A stretch of 64,000 nucleotides of DNA, from NCBI GenBank assembly GCA_035707965.1, contig DASSTJ010000202.1, forward strand, positions 6,900-70,899, written 5' to 3'. The position numbers were made by a program, and so were the translations under genes. The stretch is from DASSTJ01 sp035707965 (GTDB lineage: Bacteria > Actinomycetota > Actinomycetes > Actinomycetales > Angustibacteraceae). Of this stretch, positions 1-8,290 are shown piece by piece. Below the pieces are notes generated by a model. The model was not told the DNA's origin. It saw only the letters and a list, made by a program, of their open reading frames with translations, and did not search any database. Each line of letters begins with the position of its first letter. Positions within the stretch are counted from its first letter, which is position 1.

Positions 1-2
1 GG

Positions 3-341
3 GCCGTGGGGCCACGGCTGGCCACGTCGCCAGGACGTCGGGGCGTCGCCCGGTGGCGCCTGTGGTCCTTCGCTCCTCCCCCGCTCGACCGTGCCGCAGG
101 ACCGTCGTTCCGCCCGAGTGACGTGGCGCTCCAGGTGCCGGTGTCGGCCGGGCCGCTCAGTGTCGTGACGCGGCGCAGCCTGCGCGCCGCCCACCGGGCC
201 GGCCGGCAGGTGCACGTCTGGACGGTCAACGAGCAGACCGAGATGGAGCGGCTCCTCGACCTCGGCGTCGACGCGCTGATCAGTGACCGAGCCGACACGT
301 TGGCCCGAGTGCTCTCGCGACGCCGTTCCCAGACGGCATGA
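3..341 (+). CDS. Glycerophosphodiester phosphodiesterase, C-terminal part (cut by window start)
   Basis: Only the last ~112 codons are present. The reading frame is open to the left edge. The end of the protein reads VHVWTVNEQTEMERLLDLG followed by VDALISDRAD, the typical last beta-strand and helix of the GDPD TIM barrel, which hydrolyses glycerophosphodiesters to glycerol-3-phosphate and an alcohol. The catalytic N-terminal residues lie outside the window, so activity cannot be judged. The first ~35 residues visible do not look like GDPD and may be a poorly conserved loop. A CCCCT...AGGGG repeat at about 357-373 could end transcription. Confidence 0.8.
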   Translation, partial: AVGPRLATSPGRRGVARWRLWSFAPPPLDRAAGPSFRPSDVALQVPVSAGPLSVVTRRSLRAAHRAGRQVHVWTVNEQTEMERLLDLGVDALISDRADTLARVLSRRRSQTA

Positions 342-439
342 TGCCCACCAGAGCCGCCCCTGGCCCCTAGGGGACAGCGGGCCGACGTCCCGACACGCCA
401 ACGACGAGCGACACCCAGGAGCCCGCAGGTGACTTCCCG

Positions 440-1816
440 ATGACCGGAACGGTGCGGCTCAGCGACCCTCCACGGGTGCGACGACGGGAGCAGCGGGCCT
501 GGTACTTCTATGACTGGGCGAACTCGGCCTACGTCACGACGACGCTCACGGTGCTCTTCGCCCCCTACCTGATCTCCGTCGCCGAGAGGGCCGCGTGCCC
601 GGGGCTGGCCGACGGGGCGTCGTGCCACACGAACATCGACGTGCTCGGCATCCCGGTCAGCCCCGGCTCGCTGCCCGGCTACGTGACCACGGCGACCACG
701 CTGCTCTCCGCGCTGGTCCTGCCCGTCGTCGGTGCCTTCGCCGACCGTTCCGCGCACCAGCGCAGCCTGCTCGCGGGCTTCGCCTGGGTCGGCGCCCTCG
801 CGGCCACCGCCATGTACCTCGTCGCGGGGAGCGACTGGCAGCTCGGGGTCGCGCTGCTGTTCGTCGCGAACCTCTGCCTCGGCTCGTCCTTGGTCGTGTA
901 CGACGCGATCCTCTGTCAGATCGCCACCCCGGACGAGCGCGACGCGGTGTCGAGTCGTGGCTGGGCGCTCGGCTACCTGGGCGGTTTCCTGCTGCTTGCG
1001 GTGAACCTCGTGCTCGTGCAGGCGCATGACACGTTCGGCCTCGACAAGGGCGAGGCGGTACGGGTCAGCCTCGCCTCAGCGGGGCTCTGGTGGGGCATCT
1101 TCACGATCATCCCCTTCCTCGGCCTGCGCGACCGGCCGCCGGTCAATGTCACCCCGGCGCAGGGCAACATCATCGCCTCCTCGTTCGGACAGCTCGCCAG
1201 CACCTTCCGTCACCTGCGTGGCTACCGGAACACGATGCTCTTCCTGCTGGCGTACCTGTTCTTCAACGACGGCATCCAGACCGTGATCGTCTCGGCCAGC
1301 ACTTACGGCTCGAAGCAGCTGCACCTGGGTGAGAGCCAGCTCATCGCCACGATCCTCACCGTCCAGCTCGTGGCGTTCGGCGGGGCGCTGCTCTTCGGCC
1401 GGCTCGCGGCGTCCTTCGGCTCCCACCGGGTCGTCCTGTCGAGCCTGGGCGTCTGGACGGGGGTCGTCGTCGTGGCGTTCTTCCTCCCCGAGCGCCGCTT
1501 CGGGTACTTCGTGGCGCTCGCGGTGTTGATCGGGATCGTGCTGGGAGGCAGCCAGGCGCTCTCCCGGTCGATGTTCAGCCAGCTCATCCCCCTGGGGCGC
1601 GAGGCGGAGTACTTCAGCCTGTACCAGGCTTGCGAGCGCGGCACGAGCTGGCTGGGAACGTTGATCTTCAGCCTGGTCTACCAGCTGACCGGCACCTACC
1701 GCTGGTCGATCATCGCGCTCGTCGTGTTCTTCGTCGTCGGAGCGCTGCTGCTGCGGCAGGTGAACATGCGCGAGGGCATCCGGGCCGCAGGCAACCAGGT
1801 GCCGGCGGTCGTCTGA
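440..1816 (+). CDS. MFS transporter, UMF1/Atg22-like family
   Basis: This 458-residue protein has about 12 hydrophobic segments. It begins with the family hallmark WYFYDWANSAY at residues ~21-31, typical of UMF1-type major facilitator proteins related to vacuolar effluxer Atg22. The substrate is unknown for most bacterial members; amino acid or nucleoside efflux has been proposed for relatives. The chosen ATG at 440 follows a GCAGGTGA stretch that can serve as ribosome-binding site. It precedes rbpA by 107 bases on the same strand, but rbpA has its own promoter. Confidence 0.88.
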   Translation: MTGTVRLSDPPRVRRREQRAWYFYDWANSAYVTTTLTVLFAPYLISVAERAACPGLADGASCHTNIDVLGIPVSPGSLPGYVTTATTLLSALVLPVVGAFADRSAHQRSLLAGFAWVGALAATAMYLVAGSDWQLGVALLFVANLCLGSSLVVYDAILCQIATPDERDAVSSRGWALGYLGGFLLLAVNLVLVQAHDTFGLDKGEAVRVSLASAGLWWGIFTIIPFLGLRDRPPVNVTPAQGNIIASSFGQLASTFRHLRGYRNTMLFLLAYLFFNDGIQTVIVSASTYGSKQLHLGESQLIATILTVQLVAFGGALLFGRLAASFGSHRVVLSSLGVWTGVVVVAFFLPERRFGYFVALAVLIGIVLGGSQALSRSMFSQLIPLGREAEYFSLYQACERGTSWLGTLIFSLVYQLTGTYRWSIIALVVFFVVGALLLRQVNMREGIRAAGNQVPAVV

Positions 1817-1855
1817 CGCGGGTGACGCTCTTCACGCCATCTCCACACGAGTGAC

Positions 1856-1881
1856 GGAACAGACACGGCTGGTGACTCGTT
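1856..1881 (+). promoter_or_regulatory. Candidate SigR/SigH-type ECF promoter of rbpA
   Basis: GGAAC at 1856-1860 and GTT at 1879-1881 are separated by exactly 18 bases, matching the GGAA(T/C)-N18-GTT pattern of thiol-stress sigma factors (SigR in Streptomyces, SigH in mycobacteria). rbpA belongs to the SigR regulon in Streptomyces coelicolor. A start about seven bases after GTT would give a ~35-base leader ending in a strong GAGGAGGT site. The match was found by eye; a SigA promoter may also exist. Confidence 0.5.
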
Positions 1882-1923
1882 CATCCAGGTGACTGCTCGA
1901 AACACCTCGCGAGGAGGTCACCC

Positions 1924-2283
1924 ATGAGCGACAAGAGCCTGCGCGGCACGCGCCTGGGCGCGCACAGCCTGGAGAACGAAGAGGGCGTGGCGCCCGCTGA
2001 GCGTTCCATCGCCGAGTACCACTGCCCGAACGGCCACGTGACTCGCCTGCCGTTCTCCGTCGAGGCCGACGTGCCGGCGCTGTGGGAGTGCAAGTGCGGC
2101 GCTGAGGCGTTGCTCGTCGACTCCGAGCGTCCCGAGGCCAAGCCGGGCAAGCCGGCGCGTACGCACTGGGACATGCTGCTGGAGCGCCGCTCCATCGCGG
2201 ACCTCGAGGTCCTGCTCGACGAGCGGCTGGCGCTCCTGCGCGCGAAGCAGCGGCCGCAGAAGGCGCAGAGGCGCAGCGCCTGA
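1924..2283 (+). CDS. rbpA: RNA polymerase-binding protein RbpA
   Basis: RbpA is an actinobacterial transcription factor that binds group 1/2 sigma factors and RNA polymerase and stabilises the open complex. This 119-residue protein has the expected length. It shows the N-terminal RGTRLGA segment, the core beta barrel with paired cysteines (YHCPNGH and WECKCG), and the C-terminal sigma-interacting helices with the HWDMLLERRS segment. The ATG follows a near-perfect GAGGAGGT Shine-Dalgarno. A SigR-like promoter lies upstream. It converges on ppm1 with a shared hairpin terminator at 2327-2364. Confidence 0.97.
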   Translation: MSDKSLRGTRLGAHSLENEEGVAPAERSIAEYHCPNGHVTRLPFSVEADVPALWECKCGAEALLVDSERPEAKPGKPARTHWDMLLERRSIADLEVLLDERLALLRAKQRPQKAQRRSA

Positions 2284-2326
2284 CCCAGCCCTTCAGCGCA
2301 GTCAGTCCCTCAGCGCAACCCCGGAC

Positions 2327-2364
2327 GCCGGCCGCACCAGGTCCCCCTAGCTGGTGCGGCCGGC
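2327..2364. terminator. Bidirectional hairpin between rbpA and ppm1
   Basis: A perfect 14-bp inverted repeat (GCCGGCCGCACCAG, 10-base loop, CTGGTGCGGCCGGC) sits between the two convergent genes and overlaps the last codons and the TAG stop of ppm1. There is no T tract, as is usual in actinobacteria. Confidence 0.7.
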
Positions 2365-3147
2365 CCCTCTCTGGCCCGCCGGTCCGCCTCGTCTCGCCGC
2401 CCCGCGAACGAGCGACGACAGCTGTGCCGCACGGCGCCGCAGACCCCACGCGGTGACATTCACCAGGGCTTCCCGCACGATGGCGCCACTCATCTTGCTG
2501 GCCCCCCGCTCACGCTCGACGAAGGTGATCGGCACCTCCACGACGCGAAGACCACGCTGCAGCGCGCGCCAGGCGAGGTCCACCTGGAAGCAGTAGCCCT
2601 GCGAGGACACGTCGTGAAGGTCGAGCTGCCGGAGCGCGGTGCTGCGGAACGCGCGGAAGCCGCCGGTCATGTCTCGCACGGCGGTGCCCATCGCCAGCCT
2701 GGTGTACGTGTTGGCCCCGCGCGAGAGCACCTCTCGGCGCCAGGGCCAGTTGCGCACCGTCCCGCCGGGCACCCAGCGTGAGCCGATGACGAGGTCGGCA
2801 CCCCGTAGACGCTCCAGCAGCAGTGGCAGCTGCTCGGGTTGGTGAGAGCCGTCGGCATCCATCTCGACGAGGACGTCGTATCCCCGCTGGAGGCCCCAAG
2901 CGAACCCGGCGAGGTAGGCAGCCCCGAGGCCCTGCTTCGCCGAACGGTGCAGGACGTGCACGTGGTCGTCGGCGCCCGCGAGGACGTCTGCCGCCTCGCC
3001 GGTGCCGTCGGGTGAGCCGTCGTCGGCCACCAGGACGTGAGCATCGGGAACAGCCGACCGTACTCGTTGCACGATCGGCTCGAGGTTCTCGCGCTCGTTG
3101 TACGTCGGCACGACGACGAGAACTGGCCCGAGGTCGTCTGAGTTCAC
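2347..3147 (-). CDS. ppm1: Polyprenol monophosphomannose synthase (GT2 family)
   Basis: The 266-residue GT2 glycosyltransferase transfers mannose from GDP-mannose to polyprenyl phosphate on the inner membrane face, supplying lipid-linked mannose for glycolipids and protein O-mannosylation. It shows [12 protein letters not shown] at the N-terminus, [13 protein letters not shown], and [13 protein letters not shown] with the metal-binding DAD. There is no C-terminal membrane domain, as in soluble Ppm catalytic units. The start is GTG with AGGAG four bases upstream. In mycobacteria the Lnt and Ppm activities are encoded together; here lnt lies directly upstream with a 44-base gap that also contains a possible TAGGCT -10 box. 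Confidence 0.93.
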   Translation of the reverse strand: MNSDDLGPVLVVVPTYNERENLEPIVQRVRSAVPDAHVLVADDGSPDGTGEAADVLAGADDHVHVLHRSAKQGLGAAYLAGFAWGLQRGYDVLVEMDADGSHQPEQLPLLLERLRGADLVIGSRWVPGGTVRNWPWRREVLSRGANTYTRLAMGTAVRDMTGGFRAFRSTALRQLDLHDVSSQGYCFQVDLAWRALQRGLRVVEVPITFVERERGASKMSGAIVREALVNVTAWGLRRRAAQLSSLVRGAARRGGPAGQRGAGRTS

Positions 3148-3191
3148 CGTGCTCCTGTCGTCGGCGTCCGGGTCCGGCGGGAGGTCCGAGC

Positions 3192-4823
3192 CTAACGGTC
3201 GGCGAGGGAGCCGTCCGCGGCCGGGCGTCGCAGTCCCGTCTCCGTGCGACGACGCACGAGCACTCCGCCCAGCCCGATGAGGCCGAGGGCCACCAACAGT
3301 CCCTCCGGCCAGGCGCCCAGCCGGTCGGCCCAGGTCATCTCGTGCCGCAGCGGCAGCTCGGCGTCGAGGATCGCGGGCTCGAAGAGCCTGCTCCGGCTCA
3401 GGACCGTACCGTCGGGCGCGATGAGCGCGCTGACCCCGACGGTGGACACATGGGCGACGGCACGACCGTGCTCGATGGCTCGTAGCCGTGACATCGCCAG
3501 CTGCTGGACCGCCTCGTCGGTGCGCCCGAAGGTCGCGTTGTTGGTCTGCACGACGAGCAGGTCGGCACCGGCGCGGACCGTGTCACGAACGAGGTTGTCG
3601 TAGGCGACCTCGAAGCAGATCGCGACACCGACCTTGGCCGGGCCGAGGTCCAGCGTGCCGACGCGGTCCCCGGCCACGAAGTCCTCGCGCACGAGGTCCA
3701 CCTTCGAGCTGAGACGGCGGTAGAAGCTGCGGCTCGGGATGTACTCGGCGAAGGGCACGGGGTGCCGCTTGGCGTAGAGCTCGCCCGGTCCCGTCCCCGG
3801 CGTCCAGACGATCGACGCGTTCGTGAGGTGGTCGGTCGGGCGCCGCAGCACCGCGCCGACGAGCGTGGGCGCGCCGATCGCGTCGACCGCTCCGTCGATC
3901 ACCCCGCGGGCGTCGTCCTGCAGGAAGGGGTCGAGATCGGACCCGTTCTCGGGCCAGACCACGAGATCGGGTGCCGGGGTCTGTCCCGATGCCACGCGGT
4001 CGGCCAGCTCGCGGGTCACGCGGGCGTGGTTGTCGAGCACCGCGCGGCGCTCGACGTTGAAGTCGAGGCCGGCCTCCGGTACGTCCCCCTGGATGCCGGC
4101 GACCCGGACACCCTGCCCTGCGGTCGGGAGCGGCACCGCCAGGCCGCTGACGACGACGAGGACCGTGGCTACGCCCGCGCGGGTCGCACCGGGCCGGCCG
4201 GTGGCACCCTGACGTGCCCGCACGAGCGCGACCGTCAGCGCCGCGCCGGCCAGGGCGACGGCGAAGGTCACCAGCGGTGCCCCACCCAGGGCCGCAAGGT
4301 GACCGAACGGCGAGCCGGCCTGCGAGAAGGCGAGCCGAGCCCAGGGGAACCCGCCGTAGGGAGTGCGATCCCGCAGCGCCTCCTGCCCGACCCACAGGCA
4401 CGCGACGACGAGAGCTGCCACCCCGCCGTGCCTCCGAGCGGCCCAGCGCAGGGCGGTGGGCATCGCTGCACCGAGGAGAGCCACGTACAGCGACTGGAGC
4501 GTCGCCAGCGCGAACCAGGGCACCGCCCCCACGTAGACGCCGCTCCAGCTGAGCAGCGGCACGAAGAACGCGAGGCCGAAGAGCAGGCCGAGTACCGCGC
4601 CCTGGCGAGCAGAACGGCCCCAGCAGGCGAGGGTGAAAGCAGCGACGGCGACCGGGGCCAACGGCCACCATCCCGGGTCCGGGAAGGCGAATCGGCACAG
4701 CAGTCCTGCGGCGATGGACAGCAGCCCGGCCAGCACGGCCGAGAGCGGCGGGAGACGGACGTCGTCCGGCGGGCTCACGGCGCTGGGGCGCCGAGGAGCC
4801 GTGGTCCGCGGGGCGAGGGTCAC
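3192..4823 (-). CDS. lnt: Apolipoprotein N-acyltransferase
   Basis: Lnt adds the third acyl chain to the N-terminal cysteine of lipoproteins in the cytoplasmic membrane. About 543 residues: several membrane helices in the first ~230 residues, then a nitrilase-type domain. The Glu-Lys-Cys triad is visible as WPENGSD (E292), YAKRHPVPF (K352) and GVAICFE (C403), numbered from the GTG at 4823. A final helix lies near the C-terminus. The open frame continues upstream to 5075, but that part is arginine-rich and unlike Lnt. I prefer GTG 4823; GTG 4841 is also possible. It likely forms an operon with ppm1. Confidence 0.9.
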   Translation of the reverse strand: MTLAPRTTAPRRPSAVSPPDDVRLPPLSAVLAGLLSIAAGLLCRFAFPDPGWWPLAPVAVAAFTLACWGRSARQGAVLGLLFGLAFFVPLLSWSGVYVGAVPWFALATLQSLYVALLGAAMPTALRWAARRHGGVAALVVACLWVGQEALRDRTPYGGFPWARLAFSQAGSPFGHLAALGGAPLVTFAVALAGAALTVALVRARQGATGRPGATRAGVATVLVVVSGLAVPLPTAGQGVRVAGIQGDVPEAGLDFNVERRAVLDNHARVTRELADRVASGQTPAPDLVVWPENGSDLDPFLQDDARGVIDGAVDAIGAPTLVGAVLRRPTDHLTNASIVWTPGTGPGELYAKRHPVPFAEYIPSRSFYRRLSSKVDLVREDFVAGDRVGTLDLGPAKVGVAICFEVAYDNLVRDTVRAGADLLVVQTNNATFGRTDEAVQQLAMSRLRAIEHGRAVAHVSTVGVSALIAPDGTVLSRSRLFEPAILDAELPLRHEMTWADRLGAWPEGLLVALGLIGLGGVLVRRRTETGLRRPAADGSLADR

Positions 4824-4925
4824 CGCACCACCGTAGGTCACGCGGTGCGCCGGGACCGAGCCGGTCCGCAGCACCGGGTGCGCCTGGTCGGCCCGGGCTC
4901 GGGTTCGGCGGCTCAGCTGTTCATG

Positions 4926-5014
4926 GGACGGGTCCGTGGTGCCGTTGGGTCCACCCCCGCCTCGCTGGCCGCGAGGTCGCCGGGCGTTGTCTACTAGGCA
5001 CCGCGGACCCGTCC
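4926..5014 (-). ncRNA. Candidate structured RNA or long 5' leader hairpin upstream of lnt
   Basis: The arms 4926-4943 and 4997-5014 are complementary over 18 bases with one mismatch that can form a G-U pair. Inside the loop is a second hairpin, with arms 4960-4965 and 4971-4976 and a 5-base loop. The structure starts about 100 bases upstream of the lnt start. The strand and any function are not known; it could be an attenuator, a small RNA or a decayed repeat. Confidence 0.35.
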
Positions 5015-5195
5015 ACGTCCACCTCGGTTCGGCAGCGTCGACGCGGTCCCTGGGTGCCTGGCTGGCGAGGAGCACCCTCGTCTGGCCTCGGGCCCGCCCC
5101 CGGCGGCTGCCGGTCCGTGTCGCGTTCCGTGGGGTCCGCGGCAGTGAACGACAGGACAGGAAACTACTCGCCGTGCTGCTGCTGTCAACCGGCCC

Positions 5196-5230
5196 CTGAC
5201 CTGCAGCGACGGGACATCGACGCAGGTCAG
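5196..5230. repeat. 9-bp inverted repeat
   Basis: CTGACCTGC at 5196-5204 and its exact complement at 5222-5230 flank 17 bases. It lies between the kal terminator hairpin and lnt. It could be an operator or a second termination hairpin; nothing more can be said. Confidence 0.4.
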
Positions 5231-5275
5231 CAGCGTGTCGACGCGGGGCTCAGAAGTTGCCGAAATCTGAGTCCG

Positions 5276-5302
5276 TCGGCGTGTCGAGTGACGACACGCC
5301 GA
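5276..5302 (-). terminator. Hairpin downstream of kamD-kamE-kal
   Basis: A perfect 11-bp stem (TCGGCGTGTCG / CGACACGCCGA) with a 5-base loop lies 78 bases after the kal stop codon. It is GC-rich and lacks a T tract. It is the best candidate terminator of the lysine aminomutase operon. Confidence 0.6.
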
Positions 5303-5379
5303 GGCGGGACGCACTCGACGGCACGGCCGCGAACCCCAAGCAGCGCAACGGGTTTGCTACCCGCGCGCCGGAGCCGTCG

Positions 5380-5781
5380 TCACGCCTCGCTGGGTGCCGG
5401 GACGACCACCGTGCCGCGCGCGGTGGTAGCGACGACCGGCGGGTCGAGCGCCTCCGCCCGCGCCGGCCCGAGGTCGGCACGGCCACGACAGACGACGCGC
5501 GCCTCGAACGCCAGCTCGCGGCTGCGACGCCCCACCCGGACGACGGTCGCCTCGATCTCGAGGACGTCGCCGGCGCGGACCGGCGCCAGGAACTGGACGT
5601 CGGAGTACGACGCGAACAGGCCCTCGTCGCCGTCTGTCCGGATGCAGACCTCGGTCGCGACGTCCCCGAAGGCCGCCAGCGAGTAGGCGCCGTCGACGAG
5701 GTCGCCGGCGTAGTGGGCGTGCGAGTACGGGACGTAGCGGCGATGGGTGACGGTCAGGCCGACGTGCGTGTCGCTACTCAT
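5380..5781 (-). CDS. kal: 3-aminobutyryl-CoA ammonia lyase (hotdog fold)
   Basis: Kal removes ammonia from L-3-aminobutyryl-CoA to give crotonyl-CoA, a late step of the 3,5-diaminohexanoate lysine pathway. The 133-residue protein reads as a single hotdog domain: YVPYSHAHYAGDLVDGA near residues 16-32, then ASYSDVQFLAPVRAGDVLEI and a C-terminal valine-rich strand. The length fits Kal. The ATG has GGAGGA nine bases upstream and starts 13 bases after kamE, so it is the last gene of the kamD-kamE-kal operon. The generic hotdog fold alone would not fix the function; the operon does. Confidence 0.88.
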   Translation of the reverse strand: MSSDTHVGLTVTHRRYVPYSHAHYAGDLVDGAYSLAAFGDVATEVCIRTDGDEGLFASYSDVQFLAPVRAGDVLEIEATVVRVGRRSRELAFEARVVCRGRADLGPARAEALDPPVVATTARGTVVVPAPSEA

Positions 5782-5794
5782 GCGTGGTCCTCCT

Positions 5795-6544
5795 TCAGGG
5801 GGCGGGCACCAGGGCGTGCACGAGGTACGAGGCCACCTCGCCCGGCGTCGTGCCCCGGCCGAAGACGCGGTCGACGCCGAGCTGGGCGGCGGCGCTCTCG
5901 TCGAACCGCGGGCCCCCGACGACGAGCAAGGGCTGCTCGCCTGCCGGGTACGCCTCGTGGAAGGCGGCGGACATGGCGGTCGTGTTGTGCACGTGCGCGT
6001 CGCGCTGCGTCACGACCTGGGAGACCAGGACCGCGTCGGCTCCGACCTCGCGTGAACGTTCCACCAGCTCGGGCACGAGTACCTGCGCTCCCAGGTTCAC
6101 CACCTCGATCTCGGTGTAGTACTCCAGTCCCTTCTCGCCCGCGAAGCCCTTGATGTTGAGGATGGCGTCGATGCCCACGGTGTGGGCGTCGGTGCCTATG
6201 CACGCGCCCACGACGACGAGCGGACGCCGCAAGCGGCTGCGGATCGCCGAGTTGACCTCCTTGGCGGAGAGCAGCGGGTACTCGCGCTCGACCACCTGGA
6301 CGGAGGCGAGGTCGACCAGGTGCGTGACGGCGCCGTAGACCACGAAGAAGGTGAAGTCGGGGCCCATCGCCTTGGCGTGGACCAGCATGGCAGGGTCAAG
6401 GCCCATCTTCGCCGCGAGCTGCAGCGCTGCGCCCTCGGCGCGCTTGTCGTGCGGCACGGGCAGGGTGAACGACAGCTGCACCATGCCGTCGCCCGTGGCG
6501 TCCCCGTAGGGACGGATGACGGTCGACGTCGCGGAGCGGCTCAT
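5795..6544 (-). CDS. kamE: Lysine 5,6-aminomutase, beta subunit (B12-binding)
   Basis: With KamD this enzyme moves the terminal amino group of beta-lysine to C5, forming 3,5-diaminohexanoate, using adenosylcobalamin and PLP. The 249-residue subunit has the base-off cobalamin motif D119-A-H121-T-V-G124. Lys132 lies 11 residues after the cobalt-ligating His, the same spacing as His133 and the PLP-binding Lys144 in the characterised clostridial beta subunit. A Rossmann-like B12 domain fills the C-terminal half. The ATG overlaps the kamD stop (ATGA), giving translational coupling. A longer open frame upstream is only kamD read out of frame. Confidence 0.95.
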   Translation of the reverse strand: MSRSATSTVIRPYGDATGDGMVQLSFTLPVPHDKRAEGAALQLAAKMGLDPAMLVHAKAMGPDFTFFVVYGAVTHLVDLASVQVVEREYPLLSAKEVNSAIRSRLRRPLVVVGACIGTDAHTVGIDAILNIKGFAGEKGLEYYTEIEVVNLGAQVLVPELVERSREVGADAVLVSQVVTQRDAHVHNTTAMSAAFHEAYPAGEQPLLVVGGPRFDESAAAQLGVDRVFGRGTTPGEVASYLVHALVPAP

Positions 6545-8139
6545 CGCGTCGCCCCCTCCTCGAGAAGATCGACCACCGGGTTGAGGTAGCCGTCTGCCTG
6601 GCGCGCCACCCCGTCGAGGCCCTTGCCGGCATCCGCGGGCCGCTTCATCAGGCCGAAGGTGCCGTTGCCGATGGCGGTGAGAAGGGGCGCCTTGCCGCCG
6701 TCCTCGGTGATGCGGTCCAGCAGCTCCACCGCCTCGGACAGCACCTGCCGCGCTCGTGTCTGGATGTACCCGTCGACCGGTGGGCGGAAGTCCTCGACGA
6801 GGCCGCCCGCGGCGTCCAGGACGTACCGGACGTTCTGCAGCGCGAGGTCCCGGTCCGAGAGCCACGGCGTGACGACGGCCTCGGTCATCATGCCGACGAG
6901 CAGGATGCCTTGGTCCGTCAGGGCTCCGGCGAGGTTGAAGAAGCCGTCGAGCAGGTACCCGCGGAAGATGTCGCCGGTCATGTGCTTGGTCGGCGGCATC
7001 CACTTCAGGGGGGCCAGGGGGAACAACGCGCGCGCCAGCAGCGCGTGCGCCAGCTCGGTGCGGAAGCTGTCCGGCAGGTCGGGGTTGATCTCGAAGGCGT
7101 GGCCGAGGCCGAGCTGCCAGTCCTCCAGCCCGGCCTCCTTGGCGAAGTACTCGTTGAGCAGCTGGCTGACCGTGACCGTGTGAGCGCCCTCGACGGCGTC
7201 CGCCGTCGTCAGGTAGTTGTCCTCACCGGTGTTGATGATGATGCCGGCGCGCGCGTGCACCTGGCGGCTGAACCGCTGGTCCACGAAGGTGCGCACAGGG
7301 TTGATGTCGCGGAAGAGGATGCCGTACATCGAGTCGTTGAGCATCATGTCGAGCCGCTCGAGGCCGGCGAGCGTCGCGATCTCGGGCATGCACAGGCCAG
7401 ACGCGTAGTTGGTGAGCCTCACGTAGCGGCCGAGCTCCTTGCCCACCTCGTCGAGTGCGGCCCGCATCAGGCGGAAGTTCTCCTGGGTGGCGTAGGTGCC
7501 GGCGTAGCCCTGTCGCGTCGCCCCCTCGGGCACGTAGTCGAGCAGGCTCTGCCCGGTGGACCGGATGACCGCGATGATGTCCGCGCCTTCCCGGGCGGCT
7601 GCCTGCGCCTGCGGGATGTCCTCGTAGATGTCGCCGGTGGCGACGATGAGGTAGATCCAGGGCCGACGCGGCGGGTCCCCGAGTCTTCGCACCAACCGGT
7701 CGCGCTCGGCACGGCGACGGTCCACCTGACGGACGCCGACGGCCGCGGCCCGCCGGGCGGCCCGGCCTGCCCGCTGGGCGTCCTTGCCCTCGGGCAGGCG
7801 GAACGTGACTCCGCCGGTGCTGGCCTTCTGGGCGAGGGTGAGCAGGTCAGGTGCGGCGTCCCGGGCCAGCGCGTCCCAGACGGGCAGCGCCACGCCGTGC
7901 TCGATGCCGACCTGCTCGCGCACCTGGTCGACGAGGTGGTTCACCCACGGCACCCGCTCGTGGTCCGCGCCCGAGAGTCCCGCCATCCGAAGTACCGCTC
8001 GCTCGACGGACACGGTGGTGTGGGTGCGGGCCAGCCGGACGACGGGGGCGCCGGCCTTGCGGGCCAGGCGCCGGGCGGTGCGGACGACCTGCGGGTCGAG
8101 CTCGATCAGCGGCGTGGACGGGCGACGGCCGGAAGGCAT
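6541..8139 (-). CDS. kamD: Lysine 5,6-aminomutase, alpha subunit
   Basis: KamD forms the TIM-barrel catalytic subunit of beta-lysine 5,6-aminomutase. It is 532 residues long, close to the usual ~520. Recognisable family segments are IYLIVATGDIYEDIPQAQAA, GADIIAVIRSTGQSLLDYVP, the tyrosine-rich YATQENFRLMRAAL, and DMMLNDSMYGILFRDIN. Two lysines in KWMPPTKHMTGD precede the C-terminal helices. The ATG at 8139 follows TAGCCT by six bases, so the transcript is probably leaderless. First gene of kamD-kamE-kal. Confidence 0.96.
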   Translation of the reverse strand: MPSGRRPSTPLIELDPQVVRTARRLARKAGAPVVRLARTHTTVSVERAVLRMAGLSGADHERVPWVNHLVDQVREQVGIEHGVALPVWDALARDAAPDLLTLAQKASTGGVTFRLPEGKDAQRAGRAARRAAAVGVRQVDRRRAERDRLVRRLGDPPRRPWIYLIVATGDIYEDIPQAQAAAREGADIIAVIRSTGQSLLDYVPEGATRQGYAGTYATQENFRLMRAALDEVGKELGRYVRLTNYASGLCMPEIATLAGLERLDMMLNDSMYGILFRDINPVRTFVDQRFSRQVHARAGIIINTGEDNYLTTADAVEGAHTVTVSQLLNEYFAKEAGLEDWQLGLGHAFEINPDLPDSFRTELAHALLARALFPLAPLKWMPPTKHMTGDIFRGYLLDGFFNLAGALTDQGILLVGMMTEAVVTPWLSDRDLALQNVRYVLDAAGGLVEDFRPPVDGYIQTRARQVLSEAVELLDRITEDGGKAPLLTAIGNGTFGLMKRPADAGKGLDGVARQADGYLNPVVDLLEEGATR

Positions 8140-8145
8140 GGTGGC

Positions 8146-8151
8146 AGGCTA
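8146..8151 (-). promoter_or_regulatory. -10 box of kamD (leaderless)
   Basis: TAGCCT (TANNNT) on the minus strand ends six bases before the kamD ATG. This spacing places the transcription start on the start codon. No clear -35 element is seen. Confidence 0.55.
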
Positions 8152-8290
8152 GCAGTGGACGGTCGTCCTTCCGACGCAGCCGCTTCGAGGCAGGAAGAAC
8201 GACGGTGCAGGACCCGGAAGACCGCACATCAAGCGCCGACCGACCACCTGGCGGGACTCCCGGCGTGCTTCGTGCCGGGGATGCGCGACC

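Larger units (their letters stand above)
4824..5379. other. 556-base gene-free stretch with three inverted repeats
   Basis: No frame here looks like a conserved protein; the short open frames are arginine- and proline-rich shadows. The stretch holds a long nested hairpin at 4926-5014, a 9-bp inverted repeat at 5196-5230 and a terminator-like hairpin at 5276-5302. It lies downstream of kal and upstream of lnt on the minus strand, so it must contain the end of the kam operon and the lnt promoter. I did not find a cobalamin or lysine riboswitch core. Confidence 0.6.

Noticed and set aside
5257..6153. A 298-codon plus-strand open frame over kal and kamE
   Set aside because: Antisense to two conserved genes; proline- and arginine-rich without domain features.
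8139..8290. Cobalamin riboswitch before kamD
   Set aside because: The kamD transcript appears leaderless and I found no B12-box-like core; the same holds for the short metH leader.
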